Below are positions 21,991 through 32,740 of a stretch of 35,678 bases of DNA, one piece after another. Position numbers and translations under genes: made by a program. Below the pieces are notes generated by a model that saw nothing but the letters and a program-made list of their open reading frames with translations, made no database searches and had not been told where the DNA came from. This DNA comes from Haplomitrium mnioides (lineage: Eukaryota; Marchantiophyta; Haplomitriopsida; Calobryales): NCBI GenBank assembly GCA_049999725.1, contig JBNGIS010021297.1, forward strand, positions 1 to 35,678. The letters run 5' to 3'. The first letter of the stretch is position 1. The number at the start of each line of letters is the position of its first letter.

Positions 21991-23394
21991 AACCCCCCGG
22001 CAGCTTCCACCTCACTACCAACAATGCCAGATTTATGCAGAGTGTTCCTCGATAAAAAGAAACACGAGAACGTCGGTACAGTCGGGGTTGTCGTTCACGA
22101 ACTGAGCTTCAAATAATCGTATCACCAACGGTAGGGAGCACTGCTGCTCATTCTGCGTGCTTTCATCAAACTCCCTGCCTGCCACACTGAAAAAATCATA
22201 TCCATGCATATAGACATTCCATGAAATCACGACTTGCATCGCACTATAGTCGATCAAAAGTGTCACGGCTCGGTCTTGAGTAATTCAAAGTCGGGTATTA
22301 GACTGTACAGATATTCGACGACTGGTTCTGGCTCCATTTCTACAGCTCCAGCAGGCATCATGTTCGTTCAGGAAGCCTCGCCACTTCCAGCATATCCACG
22401 AAATACCATGACTTGCAGCACGGGAGGATATTGTCTTCGTCGATGTCAGATTAAATCTCAAAGATAAGAGACTGCCGCACCACCTCTCTTCAGGAAATTA
22501 CCGCAGCACATAAGAAAAAATGTCAGGGCTCTTCAGCAACTGTACAAGACCGGATCCAAAATAACACAATTGAGGAACATCGCGGCCCTAGAGCAACGGT
22601 ATAACGTGGTACAACTGACAGGCAACGCGCTCACTCAATGTACCAACACAAAAGAAACACAGAAGCAGGATGCGACAAGAGTGCAAACGCTAAGCAAGCA
22701 AAACGAAGCACGAACACCAGAGAGCGAACGACGTGAGAAGCATCTTCATCTTATCTTGGACATTTGATGTTGAAGACTTCTATTCAGATAAACCTCACGA
22801 ACATTCCATGTCAAACGTTTCTGGACATTAACAACAAAATTTGCGTTTCTGCACTTTCCTAAATAACGTCGCGTCGACCATGTGGACTGACTCCTACGTT
22901 GCTGCTCGCAGCCTGCCAAAGAAAACTCAAAAACCCGAGCAGCAGTGCCAAAGAAAGTCACAAGCATGATGAGACAAAGAGCCAACCAACTGCATCCAGT
23001 GCAGAACCTCGCCTCCTACCACATATGACGTCGTCAACATTCTACGCTTTAAAGATACCAGTTTACCAGTCACCAGGAGTTCAGCTGGCACAGGGCCCGT
23101 GACGGTCAGAACTAGCAGGTGACCGGCTATAACTTAGTCAAAAGCTGAGCATTGTTCCCGCCAAGCCAAATTCGCCCAGGATTTTACTGCGGTGAAAGCA
23201 GCACGTAAACGAGGGGTAATACCGTTGGCGTTCATTACAAGAGCAACGTATGAGTGGCGCCGGAATGCGCTCGGTACGAGGCTATTTATCTTACTATGGT
23301 AATGAATGTAGCAAGTATGCCAGAGCGTTCTTATATTAAATTCAATCGTCATCGAGTACTTACGAGAGCACGACGTCGAATTCAGCGGAGCGCG

Positions 23395-23404
23395 ACCACG
23401 TGGT
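23395..23404. promoter_or_regulatory. Perfect G-box palindrome
   Basis: ACCACGTGGT, a full palindrome around CACGTG, the site for plant bZIP and bHLH factors. It is about 1.7 kb upstream of the kinase start. A single site of this length can occur by chance. Confidence 0.3.
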
Positions 23405-24474
23405 AATAGGCGACGGATATATTCCAAGACTCAGTCGAGTCAACATGCGGGGCCCACAACATGACATGTCAGTATCAAAGCTGGCGAGTTCCTTGAACTG
23501 TAAAAGTGTCGGGAAACGATTCGCCGGCCGACATGTAATCACCTCCAGTTACTTTATTCACTCCTGGTCAACTACGCGCGCCGTCGCAGAGCCGCGCGGT
23601 TTCCGAAGGCGCGAGTGCGAGTAATTGCATTATTACAGTAGTAATAAATTCTACCAGGGGTAAGTATTGATGGCACTGGCTATTGCAGAGAGTGAAATCC
23701 GAATGTAAGTTTTGGTGTGTGCTGAAATGTGTGATTCTTTCTTTTCCTTTCTACTGTATTCACTGAATGGAAGAAGCCGCGAGCAGCTACGCACTTGCCA
23801 ACATCATACGGTCAGCTATGGCTGGCAATTTTTTAATATGTACCACTTTCCATGTCTCGCTCCTGTTGCAATCATTAGCGTGCGTCTCCCTTGTTGCACA
23901 GGAGAAATTTGTTGAGGTGCAGAAATTTACTCTCCGTGTTTCTGCTCCCACTACTTCTGCCAAGAACGTATTAGCTCGAGTCTCATATGTACTGTATGTC
24001 CCTCCGCCTTCCTTTCTTTCCCGCAACTAGTGGAATCTGAGACTCCTCTTTCGATTGGAGCGCTTCCTGACCACTGATGAATATGCCCAGAGTAACGTGC
24101 ACTGGATACAGTTTGTACATCTCGTGCATAGTGAAGTACCAAAGGCATTAATTTTTTTCACAAGACGGTCGTTTCCCTGGTGTAGAACAATACTTTCTGC
24201 ATTGAAGGCATGTTCGCGTACTGCGTTTCAGAAATATCCATATCCAATTCACATACATGTCGACTTCTCCTGAAGTTTCTCTTCGGATTGATAGAAACGG
24301 GTACTTTCATGAAAGTTTATCGAGGGTAAGAAGCCCAGCGAAGCCTGAGGCCTAATCTGGTTGTCGCACACTTCACAAAGCAGGCATCTGCAATCTGGGA
24401 AATACCTTTATATCTAGCCTAAAATCCATATTATATAGAGACAATGCAAACCTGAATGATAATCTATACAGCGA

Positions 24475-24728
24475 CTAGCTCCAACTTTTCGTCAGGGCCA
24501 AACTGGAGCTCAAGTGGTACAAAAATACAAAAGCTATGATCAGCCCACACGCTTCCGTAGCCTTTTCTTTGATAGAGGATAACCCCATTCGTGCCCGACC
24601 GTACCTGTCCATGGCATGGCACTCAATTTGAGCCACCTGCGACAGCCTTCTTCTGTACCTGTAGATTCCTTCATTATAGCCAGATGTAGAAACCAAACGT
24701 AGATCCCCAACCCAAGGTAGAGTGCAGC
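24475..24728 (-). other. Possible alternative last exon of PGRL1
   Basis: An acceptor (CATTATTAAG) at 24729-24730 opens a phase-0 frame beginning AALYLGLGIYVWFLHLAI, a membrane-helix-like stretch. It would follow PGRL1 residue about 333 if GTTAGT at 24877 is used as a donor. Family members I recall end soon after the LITL motif, so the shorter form is preferred. Confidence 0.25.
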
Positions 24729-24853
24729 CTTAATAATGCAGTGAGTCACAAAAAAAATTTCAGACCAATCATTCATTTTTAATTAGAGCAGCTTAAAAGT
24801 CCCTCATCTTCGGCAGCGTGTGCTAATGCAACCTCTCCATTACTACCCCCATT

Positions 24854-27800
24854 TTAGTACAGCTTCCAACAACTAACCTTAGATTCTTCTGGCTTTGTGG
24901 ACTCGAGCGTGATCAGACGACTGTTTAGATCGAACTTCGACAATGAACCACATCTGCATGGAACTTCCAATGTTTTAATGGCCTGTGCATAATGAACGGG
25001 AGACAGTAGAGAATGACCATCATTGACCATCACCTTCTGCAGCAGTTTTGCATGATAGGCACAGTAGAATTTCTTGAAAACTTACAGCCTTCGCATTCAA
25101 AACTTTAGCCACCAGAATGGATCAGGTAGCTTACGCTTCACATTTCACAGTGTTCACTTGACCTCCGCTAGAAATTGTGAGGATTGTACCAAAAAACGTT
25201 GTAATGTTAGCTCCGCAATTCGGGCACGGACCCTGTTCATCGAGAGGTCAATCGCATACTTGGCCATAATTAACAGACAAGGCGATGTCAAAAATAATTT
25301 TAGAAGCCAAAGCCATCATTTCAACCATGATTGCCAATGCTTTACCTTTAAAATCAAGGGGTCCTTCACAACGACCTTGGTGAGAGCCTGAGCAAGCAGG
25401 TAAGTCACTGGCAGAACGATAAACCAGGTTACCAAAAAGCTGATTGGTTCAGGGAGCTGCAACGTACAATCAAAAGAATGTTCAAGACGGCTGTGATTCA
25501 TATTCAAATCAAACACTGATTTATTGATGAGGAATGCATAAGCAGCAGATGAAAACATTTTCAACGAATGACGGCAACCTTTGCAACTTTCCAGACAGCC
25601 TATGATACTCTACATACGAAAGAGTGCATCGACTATCCCAAATTCCGTATTGTTCAGCTACTCAATTTCAAAATTGGCCATAACTCAAGCCATAAAAATT
25701 GCCCAAATGAAACAAATGCAACGACTACAAGCCATACCTCCAATAAGTATGTGATCTCAAATCCCGTCAAATCATCCAGGAAAAAAACCCTGTTGCACAC
25801 CAAGAACACCATCACCACCAACAATTTTAAATGACCTGTCCAGAACACATTGAACTGTAAAGCTAGGTAATACTGTGACAGCAAGTATTAAAGGCTCACA
25901 GTGATAACTTACAGAATAAGAGCAATAACAGCTGCTGGTGCATTCAACAAGGTCATCTTCAAATAATCTACTGTGGAATCGCTGACAACCTGTGTTCATT
26001 GAAAATTCATCAAACAGAACCATACTTGCACTCACAGATTGCAGGATATACTTTCCCATCAATTGGCAATGCATTCCCACACGATTCTACTGCAGAATCG
26101 CTGACAACCTGTGTTCATTGAATACTCATCAAGCAGAAAACATACTTGCACCCACACTTTACAGGAGATACTTTGCATCTAAATTGACAATGCAGACCCA
26201 CGCCTATAAACTTGCAAACAGGAAACCATCACTCACATGACGATTAGTCATTTTGTATATGTAGTCCTCCATCCAGTTAGTGAGAGCCTCACAATCAAGG
26301 TCTATGCTTAGCGGGCCTTAAAAAACAGAAACGATGTTTGTATTTTTAGCAGCACACAGGCTGCCAACGCATAATACCTTTTTGCTCCGCAGGCTGCACC
26401 TTGGCCCTTCAATAGCAACCGTACTGCTGTTTTTCTGCCATCCACCTCCATTTTCATGTATGTTTCAATGTCAAAGGACCAGAGTACATACAGAAATAGA
26501 ATACCTATTGATCAAGAAAATTGAACTCCACACATCCCAGGGGATCGTGGGACAAAGAGAGTTGCAAGCTACCAATAGTTAACTGCAAGAAAATATTTAA
26601 AGTAAAGAGTATAGCTTTCAGATGTTACATTCACGCCATTCCCAGCAAAGAACAGAGAGGACTTTGTCTTAAGTGCCAACTAGGAACAAGAAGAAAAAAA
26701 CTCAGGCAATGGACGGATAATCAGGGGCTTCAGCCAAGTAGGGGTTGCTTGTTATTTATTCAATCTCCGGGGACTGAAGAAAGTTAACAGTGATCATTTG
26801 ATTGGTGCTGTTGCAACATTGGTGATGATTAAACATCTTACAGAAACTCAGGAAGACTGGCTGACGATCCCAGTATGAGGACCAGCCAGGTAGCGTGATG
26901 GTACCAGTGTACCCTCTACAAATAACATTACAGTATCTCCAGCAACAGGGAAATCGGAAATTGTAAAGACTTTTCCGGCCTCCGACCCTTCGGATGCACA
27001 CAACATCGAGGAATATTGTCATATATTTGTTTTTTTAATTTTGTGAGTTTTACTCTCCACATGCTCATAATATATATCCACAGCCCGTAAAATCTTATGG
27101 AAGGTAGTCAATAGTCAAGTTCCCAACCTTGTAGCAATGACTGTAGGAGGATGGACGGATAGAAAAATCTGGAGGGAACCTTGGATAGTTACGAGCTTGA
27201 AGAGAACAGCTGTGATTGCAGGGGCATAGGCCCTGAAGTAGAGGTACAAAATTTAGAGGTCTATAGACTACTGCATTGGTTTGGGTCGTCTTCCAGAGGT
27301 CAAGCTCGCCTATGTTCATCCAGTCACCTGAGTTACAGCACTTTCATACCTTCAACCTTAGCTTTAGATTGTCGAATTCACTGTCTGAAAGGATAGGCTT
27401 CCCTGCCGCATAAGCCAATGATGCTTCCATGAACTTTTGTTCATCTGAACCTGCACAGAAACCCTCATCCTCAAATCTCAGCGAGAAGCAATCTTTCTGA
27501 ACACAAACAGTTAACGATCATGATGATTTCAAGCCTTCACACTGTCGGGAGTTAATTGAAACAACACCAAGAAAAACAAAACGATGGAAGCCCAAGGCTC
27601 TCCCCTCAAAATTATTGCAGAAACTAGGCCGCTTACTAAGCATAACAACGCTGCTCCCTTCCCACATTAGCTCCTCCTTCAAATTGTCAAACTCCTCGTT
27701 GGACATGATTGGATTTTTGTCATAGTAGAAAGACTACATCATCAAATCACCAGATGAGACGATACTCTTCCCAAACCCTGGAAATATAATCCAAGTAATG

Positions 27801-28680
27801 TACCATTTGGCATAACAAGGACACATTGAGCAAAGAGCACACAATTCCCTGTACTCGAGAAGATTTTAAAGGTTAAACAGTCCAAGGCACGTATTCATTC
27901 ACTGGGGATTGAAGCGCAACCTGAAGTGCCGTAAGAAACTCTTGTTCAAGTTCCCCAACTGTGCGCTTGTCTTTTTTCCTATCAATGCTGCAATATTGCA
28001 GGATTCTAGCATCATTCGAGTCTTCATCCGAAGCCACTTGACCTGTATTGCAAAGGGACTGGATATATCAAGGAATGGTGACATATTTGATGGTGAAAAA
28101 ATGCACATTTCTCCAAAAAAAAATACAAAGCTAAGTGGACTTACGATAATTAGACTTTGAATTGACCTCTCTCTCAAGTGTCTATCAGGCGTATCACAAA
28201 ATTATTGCACCAAAAAGCTACCTTCACAAACTCAATGAATCCAAGACCCAGCCATGCTAACCAAACTGTCTCCAAAAAAAGTTCACAAACCGTCCAGTTC
28301 GGATCTCAATTGCAGAATTGACTATTAGAACCGATGCACAAGAAAAAATTCAGATCCGTTTCGAAAAACTTCCGACGGGTCATCCGCGAATTAAGACTCT
28401 TCAGCTCTAAAAAATCAATGAGGCCTAATTGCAAGATGCCTCTCAAGGAATAAGAAGAAAAAAAAAAACCTTGCTTTTCGCTAGCCTGCATTACGATACA
28501 TGGCCCCTTTCTGTGCCGGTGAAGCGAAGCCACAGTCGAAAAGTTGCATTTCCTTCTCGACAAATTCAGATTTGACCCCAACTGGAGAGGAGGAAGAAAT
28601 AAGCTTCTCTTGCAAGAATGCGGATTGTTTGCACCGTGCGAAGCCAATGCGGGTAAGCTGTAAGCAAGTGTGACCCCCAT
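24854..28680 (-). CDS. PGRL1: PGR5-like protein 1 (cyclic electron flow), 341 aa, ten exons
   Basis: Exons in gene order: 28680-28470, 28042-27921, 27733-27637, 27450-27350, 26434-26378, 25989-25913, 25789-25738, 25456-25346, 25232-25135 and 24953-24854. All are GT-AG and phase-consistent (1026 bp). PGRL1 is a thylakoid membrane protein that partners PGR5 in antimycin-sensitive cyclic electron flow around photosystem I. Exon 1 encodes a Ser/Arg/Leu-rich, acid-poor chloroplast transit peptide of about 65 residues. The mature part has RTVGELEQEFLTALQ, SFYYDKNPIMSNEEFDNLKE, ELMWEGSSVVML, a second ILSDSEFDNLKL unit and EGPRCSLRSKK (C190). Two membrane helices follow (about 203-223 and 244-264), separated by the stromal DDLTGFEITYLLELPEP loop. 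The C-terminal redox region has CxxC pairs at C279/C282 and C307/C310. Length is close to the 324 residues I recall for Arabidopsis PGRL1A. A donor-like GTTAGT at 24877 could instead splice to a further exon at 24728, extending the C-terminus. Confidence 0.95.
25967..26204 (-). repeat. 119-bp tandem duplication spanning the PGRL1 exon 6 acceptor
   Basis: Copies 25967-26085 and 26086-26204. Both contain AACACAG followed by GTTGTCAGCGATTC, that is, the splice acceptor and first bases of exon 6. The copy nearer the window's left end runs on into the true exon; the upstream copy diverges after GTAGA and is presumably a decoy acceptor. Confidence 0.88.
26237..26316 (-). other. Candidate cryptic or poison exon in PGRL1 intron 5
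   Basis: A strong pyrimidine tract and TTTTTTAAG acceptor precede this 80-bp segment, which ends at a consensus donor GTGAGT. Included after exon 5 it would read GCC CGC TAA, an immediate stop, and its length also breaks the frame. Another frame is open throughout (26 codons, PLSIDLDCEALTNWMEDY and on) but does not match PGRL1. Confidence 0.35.
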
Positions 28681-30839
28681 GGCACAACTCCGCTGCAAGA
28701 ACGAGACGATGAGACTACCGGCAATCCAATCTTACACGGATTGACTCAGAGACTTTGCTTGATTGCTGGCATGCGAGAAGCTGCGCGAGAGGCAGATAGG
28801 AGAGGAAGGAGACGGACCACACGTAGCTCTATGTTCATTATCCAACTCCCAACGGGAACTCCCGCGCTGACACTTACCACAGGTAACCTTATCTTGTCTC
28901 CTTTACTTAGACTTTATGTAAAGTCAGATCCTCCCTCTCCTCAAATCAAATGTAGTACTTCAAAGACTTGTTGAAATCACTTCCTCTATGTTTGTTTTAA
29001 ACCCAAAGCCCAACATGGGCTTTACTCCCCTCTAATCTCACCACCATCGAACACGCATAGTAGCAAAAACTTTTCACACACACAAGAAACAATCCATTTA
29101 GTTATAAGATGAATGCGGGTCGTCCATTTCTTTCCTCCATTGTTTAACATAGTTTCAATTCCACCAATTCTCTACAAATGCAAAGTCGACCAAAGTAGCT
29201 CAAATGGATGATTTTTTCTACCTCATCTTTTGCTTGAATGGTTGTCGTAGAATTTGTTATTTAGATCTCAACACCAAAAAAAACTATGATATTTACGACT
29301 CTTGCCAAATCTATAAGCTTCTCTAAATGCTTGTTATGAAGCACAACTGTCATACAAGATGGTTGTGACTACAAAAAGTGGTAGAAGTGAGAGTGGGTTA
29401 TTTCTATGTTGAAGATGTGATAAGATTACTTTTAGAGAAGTAAGACAAGGTTATTTTTAGGTTAGAAAATGCAATAAAAAATATTTTTAGTAAAGTAATA
29501 CAATGTTATTTTTAGGTTGGAAAATGTCATAACGTTATTTTTTGTAGCACTACATACATACACAAGTTAGCACAAAGTACAAGAAGTAGCGCACAAAGAG
29601 ACTTCAAACCCATAAGGAAAAATATGTCTAACAAGTTCGTCTCTCTTCTTTGTATACTCAATAGAAAGAAACTCTCTTACATAGATGAAGAAAACTCATT
29701 GGTTCTTTATTTAATCTACTCTAAATGGACCACCATTTTATCTCTCTCATGTTAGACCACTTTAACTTTTATTCTTCTTTTGCCACGCATCTTTGTCTTA
29801 GAACCTTCTATGTCTCTTGAATTCTTTACTTTATGTGTGTTTTCATTCTTTTCTAAAGTTTAGCTTCTAGACTTTCTTTTTCACTTCAATTCGATCACTT
29901 TTACTTGAGAGTCCATCATTCATGACATCGTTTTGGACTTCATACATGCTTAGGCTTAGATATTCCATGCGCAGATAGGATTTAGCAATTCAAGCACGTA
30001 TGGGGTTCTGAGTTCAACTCAAAGTTTATGAGTGCATATGGCTCAATAGTTCAAAGCTGCAAATGTTTTCAAACAATTGGTAGGGAGGAATGAAGATAGT
30101 AATATTTTTTATCTCGAATAAGTTGATGAACAAAATGAAGATTATTATTTTTATTTGAAGTACATTAACAAATATAAAGAACCATTTTGAATACTAAAGG
30201 CTGTAAAAAAACTTGAAATATTTTGGCTTTTATATAGAGTTTGGTAATTTTCCTTGAAGAGTTTACGTGCTCATAGAGTTCTATATCAATAAAAAGAATT
30301 CACTAGAATATAAATAGTTATACAACTTAGAAAATCATACTTTTTTTTTTATATTGTATTGTTAAGAAGTTATTTACTAGCTATATATAAAATTTAATTT
30401 TATATGATTGAAAATCAAAGCACTAGCAACTTGCAAACCCACCAAATAATCTTTATCGATATTTTTTTGTGGTGATGACCAATGTGAAATTGTTGTTTTC
30501 TTTTTGTCTATATCATGGATCATAATCCCAAGTATTTTTTACCATCGGCATAACATTTTCTTTGATGGTTTGCAAGTTTTATCCTTTCTTTCATATGTTG
30601 GACACGTTGAAGAAACAATTGGCAATTATATTTGATTGCATGACAAAACAAACCAATATATATTAATAACATTAGAAAAGAAGTATTTTTATTAAGGATT
30701 TGAAAAGAGATTGGGAAGAGTCTCTTGTGTGCACAAGGCTATAAAGAGCAATATTAAGTTTTTAATTAAGAGAGAACAAAATAGAAATAGATCACATATA
30801 TGTTTGGAGCTATAAATCATAATGAGATTAGAAACCACA
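28681..30839. other. PGRL1 promoter and AT-rich gene-free region
   Basis: The first few hundred bases are the likely PGRL1 promoter and leader. From about 28960 the sequence becomes AT-rich with long A/T runs and no open frame of note. A small diverged tandem repeat (GTTATTTTTAGGTT, spacing about 56 bp) lies at 29449-29540, and a short hairpin AAAGCCCA/TGGGCTTT at about 29003-29021. It may be an old transposon remnant, but nothing names its family. Confidence 0.4.
28888..28893 (-). promoter_or_regulatory. I-box-like GATAAG motif upstream of PGRL1
   Basis: Read on the coding strand the sequence is AGATAAGG, about 210 bp upstream of the PGRL1 ATG. GATAAG I-boxes are common in promoters of light-regulated photosynthesis genes. 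A hexamer alone is weak evidence. Confidence 0.3.
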
Positions 30840-31318
30840 ACACTAACTTTTAATTACAGTAGAGGAAAGAAATCTCATACATTCAAAGAGTTCTAACATT
30901 TCAAAGGGTACAAACAAAAACACTGAATTTGTAAAAGAACTCAAGGAGAACTCAAAGACCAACTTCCAACTAAGTAATACTTCAAGACAACTCAAAGACA
31001 ATAAGCAAACCAAAGCCAATAATGCTAACCAAAGTCAAGCAACCAAAGAACACAAGTGATTCGAGAGGAACTCCATAATGAAGAGTGGGGCTAAGAAGCC
31101 CTTCTATTTATACAAAAGAAGAGGGTGTCATCCCTCTTTCTTTACTTACAAGTCACTTCTCATTTCAGCCCTAAAGGTGACTCTCTAGCAAAAGTGACTT
31201 CAAAAGCTAGTAATCCAATCTTACCTTAAAAGTGACTCACTACCACTTCTTTCACTCCTCTCTATTTTCTTATAAATAGCACAACCTTATGTTTGTACTA
31301 TTATATAATCCCCGCCGT
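30840..31318 (-). repeat. Probable LTR (U3-R region) of the Ty3/gypsy element
   Basis: On the element's sense strand the last coding frame is followed within a few bases by a purine-rich GGCGGGGA, the usual polypurine-tract position before a 3' LTR. About 190 bp further a clear TATAAATAG box lies at 31103-31112, and T-rich leader-like sequence follows. No second LTR copy is in the window, so the left boundary is a guess from the change to AT-rich flank. Confidence 0.45.
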
Positions 31319-31762
31319 CTAGTCGATGACATCCTCGTCATTGCCGCAACTTTCAAAAAATTTAATAGCTTCTTGAGCATTCTCAAGATTTGAAGAAGGT
31401 TCCCAAGTAGCATCATGAAGTGGATAGCCTTTCCACAAAACCTTGTATTGAACTTGTGGATGTCGCTCGCGCTTGATAACTCTTTTCACCAAAATACGGT
31501 CTACTTCAAATTCTTCATAATCATCAAGAACAATGACCAGAGGAGGAAGTTGAACACGATTTAGAAAAGAAGATGAACTAGGAACAAAAGGCTTAAGTTT
31601 AGACACATGGAACACAAGATGAATCTTTATATGAAGAGGAAGATCAAGTTTATAAGCAACAGGAGAAATAACCTGAGAAATAGAGAAAGGACCAATCCAA
31701 GCAGGAGATAACTTACGAATTTGGATATTTAAAGACAAGGGAAGATCATGAGTAGATAACAT
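31319..31762 (-). pseudogene. Gypsy integrase C-terminus with chromodomain
   Basis: An open frame of about 147 codons encodes the GPFSISQVISPVAYKLDL and HLVFHVSKLKPF motifs of the integrase tail, then a chromodomain with VDRILVKRVIK, VQYKVLWKGYP and ATWEPSSNL. In chromoviruses this domain targets integration to particular chromatin. It is the best-preserved part of the element but is cut from the rest by a stop at 31766-31768, so it is not translated as part of a polyprotein. Confidence 0.92.
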
Positions 31763-31950
31763 AACTTAGTCATCTAAAACATAAGAGCAATCACGACGAC
31801 GGCTATCGGCATATTTTTTTGCCGATTTTGAGCAGCAGTAAGATGGTTTCGAGCATCTTGCAAGGAAGAAGATAAACGAGACAAAAAAGTAGAAATACTT
31901 GGAACATTAGAAGAAGTAGAAAAAAGCAAACCATCGGGAACAAGAGGATG

Positions 31951-32740
31951 CTAACCCGAATTAAGAAAGAAAGGAGAAAACCTAGTACTTGCTTGTTTGG
32001 AGTTGTTGTAGGCAAACTCCACAGTTGGTAAGAAACTATCCCAATCGGTGTGATGAACATTAATAAACGCGCGAAGCATGTCCTCCACAGTGCAATTAGC
32101 ACGCTCTATTTGCCCATCTGTTTGCAGATGATAAGCAGTAGACATAGAAAGTTTGGTTCCTAGAAGTTTGAATAACTCTCGCCAAAACTTTCCAGTGAAA
32201 CGCAGATCCCAATCAGATATTAACACCTTGGGCATTCCGTGATGACGAAAAACAGTATCAAAGTAAATCTTTGCCAATTGTGGAGCATCCTACTGTATCC
32301 ACCGTTGGTGCTAAATGAATCTGCTTGCTCAACTTATCCACAAACACCACAATAGCAGTTAACCCACGATGCGTAGTTGGAAGCGAAGTGACAAGATCCA
32401 AACTTACATGTTCCCAACGAGTAGTGGGAATTGGTAACGGTTGAAGAAGTCCCACTAGTTTTTGATTCGAAGCTTTGTTTCGTTGACAACTTTCACACGA
32501 ACAAACAAAACCACGAACATCTAGAGCCAAGTTAGGCCACCACCAAGTGCGTTGAAGCAATTCTCTAGTCTTATCTACTCCAAGATGCCTAAAAATAGGA
32601 ATGTCATGCGCTTCTTGTAAACGAGCCATTCAAAACGTATCATCTTGTAGAACATATATTTGATGGTCTCGATAGAGAATACCATCTCAAATGGAAAAAG
32701 AATGATACTCACTATCCTTGACAGCCAATCGTGCTTGAAC
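31951..32740 (-). pseudogene. Gypsy integrase, broken
   Basis: The zinc-binding HHCC region is complete: HDIPIFRH then CSCESC. The catalytic triad is visible as Asp in HVSLDLVTSLP, Asp in LISDWDLRF and Glu in GQIERANCTVED. Stops occur at 32687-32689, 32630-32632 and 31951-31953, and a frameshift separates the first catalytic part from the second near 32265-32290. Confidence 0.9.

Larger units (their letters stand above)
21991..24853. other. Intergenic region between PGRL1 and the kinase
   Basis: Presumptive promoter of the kinase (minus strand) plus the 3' flank of PGRL1. No exon with domain content is visible on either strand. A plus-strand open frame of 87 codons at 23767-24030 has a hydrophobic middle but no recognisable family and is probably chance. 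Confidence 0.4.

Noticed and set aside
26870-27025. Open stretch in PGRL1 intron 4 with ITLP and Cys-rich look (minus strand)
   Set aside because: At first it resembled the PGRL1 C-terminal Cys region, but the true C-terminal exons were found at 25232-24854 in order and phase.
29003-29021. Short perfect hairpin AAAGCCCA/TGGGCTTT as a microRNA or terminator
   Set aside because: Eight paired bases with a 3-nt loop is far too short for a plant microRNA precursor, and rho-independent terminators do not apply to nuclear genes.
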